Shown here: positions 58,539 through 64,000 of the stretch, one piece after another
Layout: every line of letters starts with the position of its first letter
Numbering within the stretch: position 1 is the first letter of the stretch
Assembly: GCF_000004195.4 (NCBI RefSeq)
Contig: NC_030680.2
Span: 6,228,995-6,292,994, forward strand
From: Xenopus tropicalis
Taxonomy: Eukaryota; Chordata; Amphibia; Anura; Pipidae
Direction: 5' to 3'
DNA: 64,000 nucleotides
Translations under genes and position numbers: made by a program
The notes under the pieces: generated by a model
Database searches by the model: none
Told to the model about the DNA's origin: nothing
Seen by the model: the letters and a program-made list of their open reading frames with translations, nothing else

Positions 58539-59018
58539 GTCCTTAGTCCTTAGTGGCGGTGTGACTACAATTCCCAGCATTCTCAGCTGTAGTTAGTGAG
58601 TAAGGGAATGTCTCGTTGCAACCCCCCAGCTGCCCCAAGTATTAAAACCACAAACTGGGGTATAATACCATATCTCTCCCTGCCAAAGGTGGGCCGCAGG
58701 CTGCACCGGAGTCACCCAGTGTATAGAGCTGCTTTCTGTCACAAGCTTTACAGCAGCCCTGTGTTTTGAGACAATTATTACTGTGCCAGGGAATTCAGTT
58801 GCGCTTAATTAGCGACTCATTTACGCCCTGTGGGTCCATTCATGCGCCTACTGTATACACATCAATTCATGCATGTACTGAGGCTTACACTCAGCTGCCT
58901 CTGCATTTACTCACTCACTGTATTGTGACTTTCACTTCAACTTAGGCAGGGCTTTGTTTGTCTGTTACACACACGTCACCGACTGTAAATATATGTGATA
59001 GATCTGCACTCAGCCCAG
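58539..59018. other. Intergenic/intronic, nothing recognised
   Basis: One ACTACAATTCCCAGCATTC site near 58563 matches the ZNF143/THAP11-type consensus. No gene. Confidence 0.4.
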
Positions 59019-59507
59019 TGTTGGAAGGGTTACTGCCTGCCTTGCTCTCATTTCCCTACAGAAATAGGGGTTGGTAGCACTAGGTAGGTACCTAATATAT
59101 AGGGGCAGAGACAGGGGAAAGTGTTGGAAGGGTTACTGCCTGCCCTGCTCTCATTTCCCTACAGAAATAGGGGTTGGTAGCACTAGGTAGGTACCTAATA
59201 TATAGGGGCAGAGACAGGGGAAAGTGTTGGAAGGGTTACTGCCTGCCCTGCTCTCATTTCCCTACAGAAATAGGGGTTGGTAGCACTAGGTAGGTACCTA
59301 ATATATAGGGGCAGAGACAGGGGAAAGTGTTGGAAGGGTTACTGCCTGCTCTACTCTCATTTCCCTACAGAAATAGGGGTTGGTAGCACTAGGTAGGTAC
59401 CTAATATATAGGGGCAGAGACAGGGGAAAGTGTTGGAAGGGTTACTGCCTGCTCTACTCTCATTTCCCTACAGAAATAGGGGTTGGTAGCACTAGGTAGG
59501 TACCTAA
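59019..59507 (+). repeat. 103-bp tandem repeat, ~4.7 copies
   Basis: Unit starts GTGTTGGAAGGGTTACTGCC. The last two units share CTGCTCTACTCTC in place of CTGCCCTGCTCTC. Confidence 0.96.
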
Positions 59508-60052
59508 TGCTGCCTGTATAATGCCTGTCTGTGCCGGCGCTTGGGTGCTGGGTGGGGGCCCCGTGCTTGTGAGGGTTCAGCTCGGAGTTGAATTCCTTTA
59601 ATAAGAGCTTTTGCACTAATCCTGAATGTGTTTGTTTTATTTAATTGCCTTTAATGGTCGGATTCACTCGTGTTATTCAGTCCATTTAATGGAAAAAACT
59701 TGGTTCTGTTTGACACATGGGAAGGAAAGGGGGAGCCAGAAGCAGTTTTTTCCTAATGTGGGTAGGTGAAGGCTTTTAAACAGGTGACCAGTAAATGCTG
59801 CCTGCTGATTGGTTGCTATGGGTTACTGCACCTGGGCAAACTTATTACATCACCCCCATATGGACGTTTTTTGCCGCAACTTTTTTTGTCCATTGTGACC
59901 CCCCCCATCCACACCATTTACTGTGGACTGTCCCGCACCAAAAATGATGATGATTAGATCAGTAGGAGGGTACAGGGGGTACTGAAGTCAGGGTCTCTGT
60001 GGGCCAAGGTCGAAAGGAGTGATTATGGGTCACAGAAGTGGGGGGGCTGAGG
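59508..60052. other. Intergenic/intronic, nothing recognised
   Basis: Unique-looking sequence; no gene. Confidence 0.4.
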
Positions 60053-60253
60053 GCCGGGTCAGACTGGGCCCTGGCGGATGGAAAAATCCCAGACCCGACC
60101 CTTGCCGGCCCTCCCTCTGCCTGACCATTCTTCCCCATACGCATTAAATTTACGCACGCTTAGGGGAGAAAAGTAGGGTGGGGGACCCTGCGGGGGGGGG
60201 GGACGCAGCCGGCAGGAGCCCCGGTGGGCCCTGCACCCCCCAGTCCGACTCTG
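60053..60253. mobile_element. hAT-like MITE, degenerate copy
   Basis: Ends GGGTCAGACTGGGCCC and CCCCCAGTCCGACTCTGG belong to the family at 53893-54131 and 60491-60724. No clear target duplication. Confidence 0.65.
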
Positions 60254-60490
60254 GCTGACGGGTTAGTTGGCAAGGGTTGTTGGGTCATGGGTGGTGTTTG
60301 GGCATAATTGGGGCCTAGGTGGGTTAGGGTGGCTTTTTTTTAATGGTGGCCACCACCCAGGGGCCCCAGTGTGATGGGTGGGCCAATAATCTGCTCACTT
60401 AGTATAGGGCCCCATGTTTAATAATGTTGGGCCTGGATCCAACAACATGGGTGCAGGCAGGAGAGGGTACTAGTGGGCCCTATTTGGGGC

Positions 60491-60724
60491 CAGGGTCGGA
60501 CTGGGTCGCCGGGAAAAATCCTGGTGGGCTCCGGCTCTAGTGGGCCCCGGCGGCCCAGACCCGACCCTTGCCGTTAAACGTACGTGCTCAGGTGAGGACA
60601 TTGGGTGGGGGGCCCTGCGAGGGCGGTTAGGGGGGCCCCTGTGGGGGGTGCGGGGTTAGGGGACGTGGCCGGCGGGGGTACCTGCAGGGTCCCAGTGGGC
60701 CCTTTACCCCCCACTCCGACCCTG
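60491..60724. mobile_element. hAT-like MITE with perfect 8-bp TSD
   Basis: Left end CAGGGTCGGACTGGG, right end CCCCCACTCCGACCCTG. TTTGGGGC is duplicated exactly at 60483-60490 and 60725-60732. Confidence 0.9.
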
Positions 60725-60852
60725 TTTGGGGCCCCCCTCCAGTTGCAGAGTCTGCTGATTGTGACAGAGTTGCCCAACACTAGTCTGACACCTCTCACAA
60801 CTCTGCTCATGCCCATTCCCACACCTTGTGTCTCAACCCTTTCTCCTTGTAG

Positions 60853-61316
60853 AGTGTAAGCTCTTTTGGGCAGGGCTCTCTTCACCTCTTGTATCGGTTA
60901 CTGATTGCTTTATATGTTACTCCTTGTAGAGTGTAAGCTCTTTTGGGCAGGGCTCTCTTCCCCTCTTGTATCGGTTACTGATTGCTTTATATGTTACTCC
61001 TTGTAGAGTGTAAGCTCTTTTGGGCAGGGCTCTCTTCCCCTCTTGTATCGGTTATTGATTGCTTTATATGCTACTCCTTGTAGAGTGTAAGCTCTTTTGG
61101 GCAGGGCTCCCTTCCCCTCCTGTATCGGTTACTGATTGCTTTATATGTTACTCCTTGTAGAGTGTAAGCTCTTTTGGGCAGGGCTCCCTTCCCCTCCTGT
61201 ATCGGTTACTGATTGCTGTATATGTTACTCTGTATGCCCAATGTATGAAACCCACTTATTGTACAGCGCTGCGGGATATGTTGGCGCTTTATAAATAAAT
61301 GTTAATAATAATAACT
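60853..61316 (-). repeat. SINE-like repeat with ~78-bp internal tandem, 5 copies
   Basis: GTAGAGTGTAAGCTCTTTTG recurs about every 78 bp to 61229, then the reverse of the SINE-like sequence follows (TTGTACAGCGCTGCGGGATA, GGCGCTTTATAAATAAATG). The array is thus an expansion within one dispersed repeat. Confidence 0.88.
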
Positions 61317-62304
61317 AGTCAGAAATATCAATTAAAAGAAGTTTTGGGATAAAAGAATCTTTCTGGATATTTCTACATGGGAAGTGTTTGCTACAATGTA
61401 TCCCAGTGATTATAGGAGAGAGAAACTCCCAGTTCTGTTCCGAGAGGGAAAGTGTTTCCATGGGACGGAAAGCCGCAGATTGCGGGGTCCCCCTGAGGAC
61501 GGCTGCGACTGTAATCACCCAAAAATGCCGGTCCCAGGCAAATAACAGGGCAGGGAAAGCGAGCAGGGTGGGAGTCGCTAGGAGGGTCCGACTGTGGTTT
61601 GGAGCAGGAGCGCCGGGAGGAAGCAAAATGTGTTATTTTTGTTCCTTTTTGGATGAACACGAAGTTACCGGGAACAGCTCTAATAACAGAGCGACTGCCC
61701 CACATCCCTCGGGGTCGGACAGGTGCGGAGCAGCTTCTCTTTCCCACAGTCCAGTGCAACTTCCAGTTTAAAGGGGAACTTCACCCCCAAAACTGCTGTT
61801 TGCACAGTGAAAGAAAATACAGATTTCAGTGTAACCCCCATCTTGGCTAGTAAAGACCTGTCCAGCTAGGTTGAAATAGACCGTTGGTCACCCAAGGATG
61901 GGCCTTCACTATGTGGAAGGATTGAAGGGGAGGTGTAGTGCAACTACAACTTACTCATGCTGTGTGCAACTCAAACAGAACTGGTTTATTGTCCAAGACA
62001 ACAGGTATAGCAGATACTCTTAGAGCCACAGAGGCAATATATAATATAATAACAGACATAGATCAAGGAGAAGACTAAGCCTGAATCCCTTGTCAGTACT
62101 GCGGCCCCCTCACTTAGCCACAGGGTGGAAGCCCCGGTGGGCCCTGCACCCCCCAGTCCGACCCTGCTTAGCCAAGCAGAGCCTAAGGGAGAGATACTCC
62201 CTGCTATCAATCCTGGTTGGAGCTCAGGCTGCTCTTATTAACTAGAACTATTAATCTCACTTTCCTAGAAACTGCTATAGCAAATAATAACCTCTCTCTG
62301 ATTA
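61317..62304. other. Putative mical2 intron, repeat fragments only
   Basis: Contains a TTTAAAGGGGAACTTCACCC MITE end near 61767 and a right-end fragment of the hAT family (CCCCCAGTCCGACCCTG, about 62149-62165). No gene. Confidence 0.45.
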
Positions 62305-62460
62305 TGGGCAAAGACAGACAAGGCAATTAGTCGTGGCGACCAATCGCCTAACAAATAATCCTCCATTTTACATGGAGGCTAGCTGGCACGATAGGCATTG
62401 TGACTGATTGGAAGTTTCTTAAAAGTCACAGCGACTAATCGCCCCACCTGTCTTTGCCCT
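62305..62460. mobile_element. Palindromic MITE (GGGCAAAGACAG ends)
   Basis: Left GGGCAAAGACAGACAAGGC and right CCCACCTGTCTTTGCCC, with inner inverted ATTAGTCG / CGACTAAT. Possibly related to 39399-39573. Confidence 0.75.
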
Positions 62461-62796
62461 AAAGCCTTATTCTCAGGGTCCCTGCTCCCCAACTTCACTG
62501 GGGTGCTGTCCCTCTAGGGCAGAACACATACTGGGCCTTTTGACCCCAGGCTCCCTGGAGCACATCGGGCTGGGTCAGCAACTGGCCAAATTGGAAAATC
62601 TGCCCCTAACTAAACACTATATTAAAGTGTGGCAGGAAGTGGTCATAAGCCTATGGGCCAATAATAGAAGTATGGAAAATTGGAAATTAGATAAGTAGAT
62701 ATATGGGCAAAGGTAGTCTCTACAGAGGGCAAAGCAACAGCACCCCTAGTGTTCATGGATAAAATGTGTTGCTGCCTGTAGAGAATATTGGGTGAT

Positions 62797-63264
62797 AAAT
62801 ATGTGACATTTGAGGGATAATAGAGAGGAAGTAGTTGGTGAGACCACCTCAGTCTTCTCCTCGTCTGGACGGAAGTTTGGTGGCATCTGAGCAAAGCTTG
62901 GGGCTTGGAGCAAACACTTGGCACTCAGGAGATGTCTCTTCATATGTGACATTTGAGGAATAATAGAGAGGGAGTAGTTGATGTGAGAGGGAGCAGTTGG
63001 TGTGGCCACCTCAGTCTTCTGGTCTGGACGGAAGTTTGGTGGCATCTGAGCAACGTTTAGGGCTTGGAGCAAACACTTGGCACTCAGGAGATGTCTCTTC
63101 ATATGTGACATTTGAGGGATAATAGAGAGGGAGTAGTTGGTGTGAGAGGGAGTAGTTGGTGTGGCCACCTCAGTCTTCTCCTGGTCTTGAAGTAAGTTTG
63201 GTGGCATCTGAGCAAAGCTTGGAGCTTGGAGCAAACCCTTGGCACTCCGGAGATGTCTCTTCAT
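62797..63264. repeat. ~155-bp tandem repeat, 3 copies, before mical2 exon
   Basis: CATATGTGACATTTGAGG(A/G)ATAATAGAG-type units, each containing GTGGCATCTGAGCAA and CACTCAGGAGATGTCTCTTC. The last copy ends 23 bp before the mical2 acceptor. A 182-codon minus-strand ORF runs through all copies. Confidence 0.93.
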
Positions 63265-63287
63265 GATCTCTCTCTCTTTCTTTCCAG

Positions 63288-63371
63288 CCGTCACATAGAA
63301 ATGAGAAGCGAGTGACCCGCAAAGCCAGGTAGTCGGCGTCCAAGCTCAGCTCGAGGATCTTCTCAAGCAAC
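63288..63371 (+). other. mical2: mical2 5' UTR in first coding exon
   Basis: Begins after acceptor CTTTCTTTCCAG (AG 63286-63287). It contains a short uORF, ATG at 63301 to TGA at 63313-63315, before the main ATG. Confidence 0.8.
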
Positions 63372-63635
63372 ATGGGAGAAAATGGCGACGACAAGCACGG
63401 CCGATCCGGCCAACTGTTTGAGAACTTCATCCAGGCCACCACGTGTAAAGGAACCCTTCAAGCCTTCAACATTCTCACTCGCCAGCTGGAGCTAGACCCT
63501 CAGGACCACCGGCACTTCTACGCCAAGCTGAAGTCCAAAGTCACCAGTTGGAAAGCCAAAGCCTTGTGGAACAAGCTGGATAAGAAACATGGGCAGAAGG
63601 AGTACAAGAAAGGCAAAGCGTGCATAGGCACCAAG
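63372..63635 (+). CDS. mical2: mical2 first coding exon (N-terminus of MICAL2)
   Basis: MICAL proteins are FAD-dependent monooxygenases that oxidise methionines of actin and disassemble filaments; MICAL2 acts largely in the nucleus. This exon encodes the first 88 residues: [10 protein letters not shown], then [39 protein letters not shown] and [10 protein letters not shown], strongly matching remembered vertebrate MICAL2. The ATG context GCAACATGG is good. The donor ACCAAG|GTAATA is phase 0 at 63635/63636. The FAD-binding GxGxxG motif is expected in the next exon, outside the window. Paralogues MICAL1 and MICAL3 are possible but fit less well, and DKK3 as neighbour supports MICAL2. Confidence 0.94.
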
Positions 63636-64000
63636 GTAATACCCATTACTCTGTATTGTATCTTCCCCGCCCGTTGTGTTAAGGTTCCTCCGCCTTTTTC
63701 TATTCTATAAAGTCTTTCTTTGGTCTTTCTTGGTCAAAACTTATTTGATAGCATCTCCCAAGCTTCTGAAGGAAAAACCTTTATTAATGTGACCAATGAA
63801 TGTAGCCTGGAACTATCTCTCGCATACGGAAAGTGAACCTGCACAACTAGGTGGATAGGCTTTTCAGTTGCTTGTAATGTAAATGTATCTGTTGGGGGGT
63901 ACGGGGGGGTACACTAGTCCTGGGACCCCAAAAGACGTAAAGGTTGTGAAGTGGATGGGAACTGTGGTTTATGGATGAGGTATTGGTGGGTTGTAGCATG
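63636..64000 (+). other. mical2 intron after first coding exon
   Basis: Intronic sequence following the GTAATA donor; no second exon is seen before the window ends. Confidence 0.85.

Overview
The window is vertebrate nuclear DNA, almost certainly from a clawed frog (Xenopus; X. tropicalis is my best guess). Two split genes with consensus splice sites are recognisable, and most of the rest is tandem repeats and short inverted-repeat transposons of kinds common in Xenopus. There are no operons, phage or CRISPR arrays. By adding up my own coordinates, tandem arrays fill roughly half of the window.

The left 18 kb holds dkk3 (Dickkopf-3) on the minus strand. I rebuilt it from small exons, most of which are too short or lack an ATG to appear as ORFs: a noncoding first exon (about 17.9 kb), the signal-peptide exon (17165-17406), exons at 14044-14166, 13404-13484, 6463-6555, 5385-5520 and 3142-3298, and a terminal exon at 2826-3006. 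All junction phases agree and give a 327-residue product. A diverged second copy of the terminal exon lies further downstream at 1575-1821. It has its own acceptor in the same phase and is the most interesting feature of the window. The dkk3 introns are packed with four minisatellite families (units of about 135, 104, 100 and 94 bp).

The right end holds the first coding exon of mical2 (63288-63635, plus strand), the start of an actin-oxidising flavin monooxygenase. A GC-box and CCAAT-box promoter with a candidate noncoding first exon and a strong donor lies at 36.36-36.56 kb. It is the likely mical2 transcription start, with a 26.7 kb first intron. The divergent DKK3/MICAL2 arrangement matches human chromosome 11p15.

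Between the genes (18-63 kb) I see no further protein-coding gene. The four dkk3-intron minisatellite families return here in both orientations, and two large palindromes (29.9-32.2 kb and 32.6-34.4 kb) are built from or around them. There is also a 1.8 kb GATA array, many locus-specific minisatellites, and hAT-like and TTAA-type MITEs, several with clean target-site duplications. Some tandem arrays sit inside MITEs, which suggests how minisatellites arise here. The very long ORFs (up to 710 codons) all lie in tandem arrays and are not genes.
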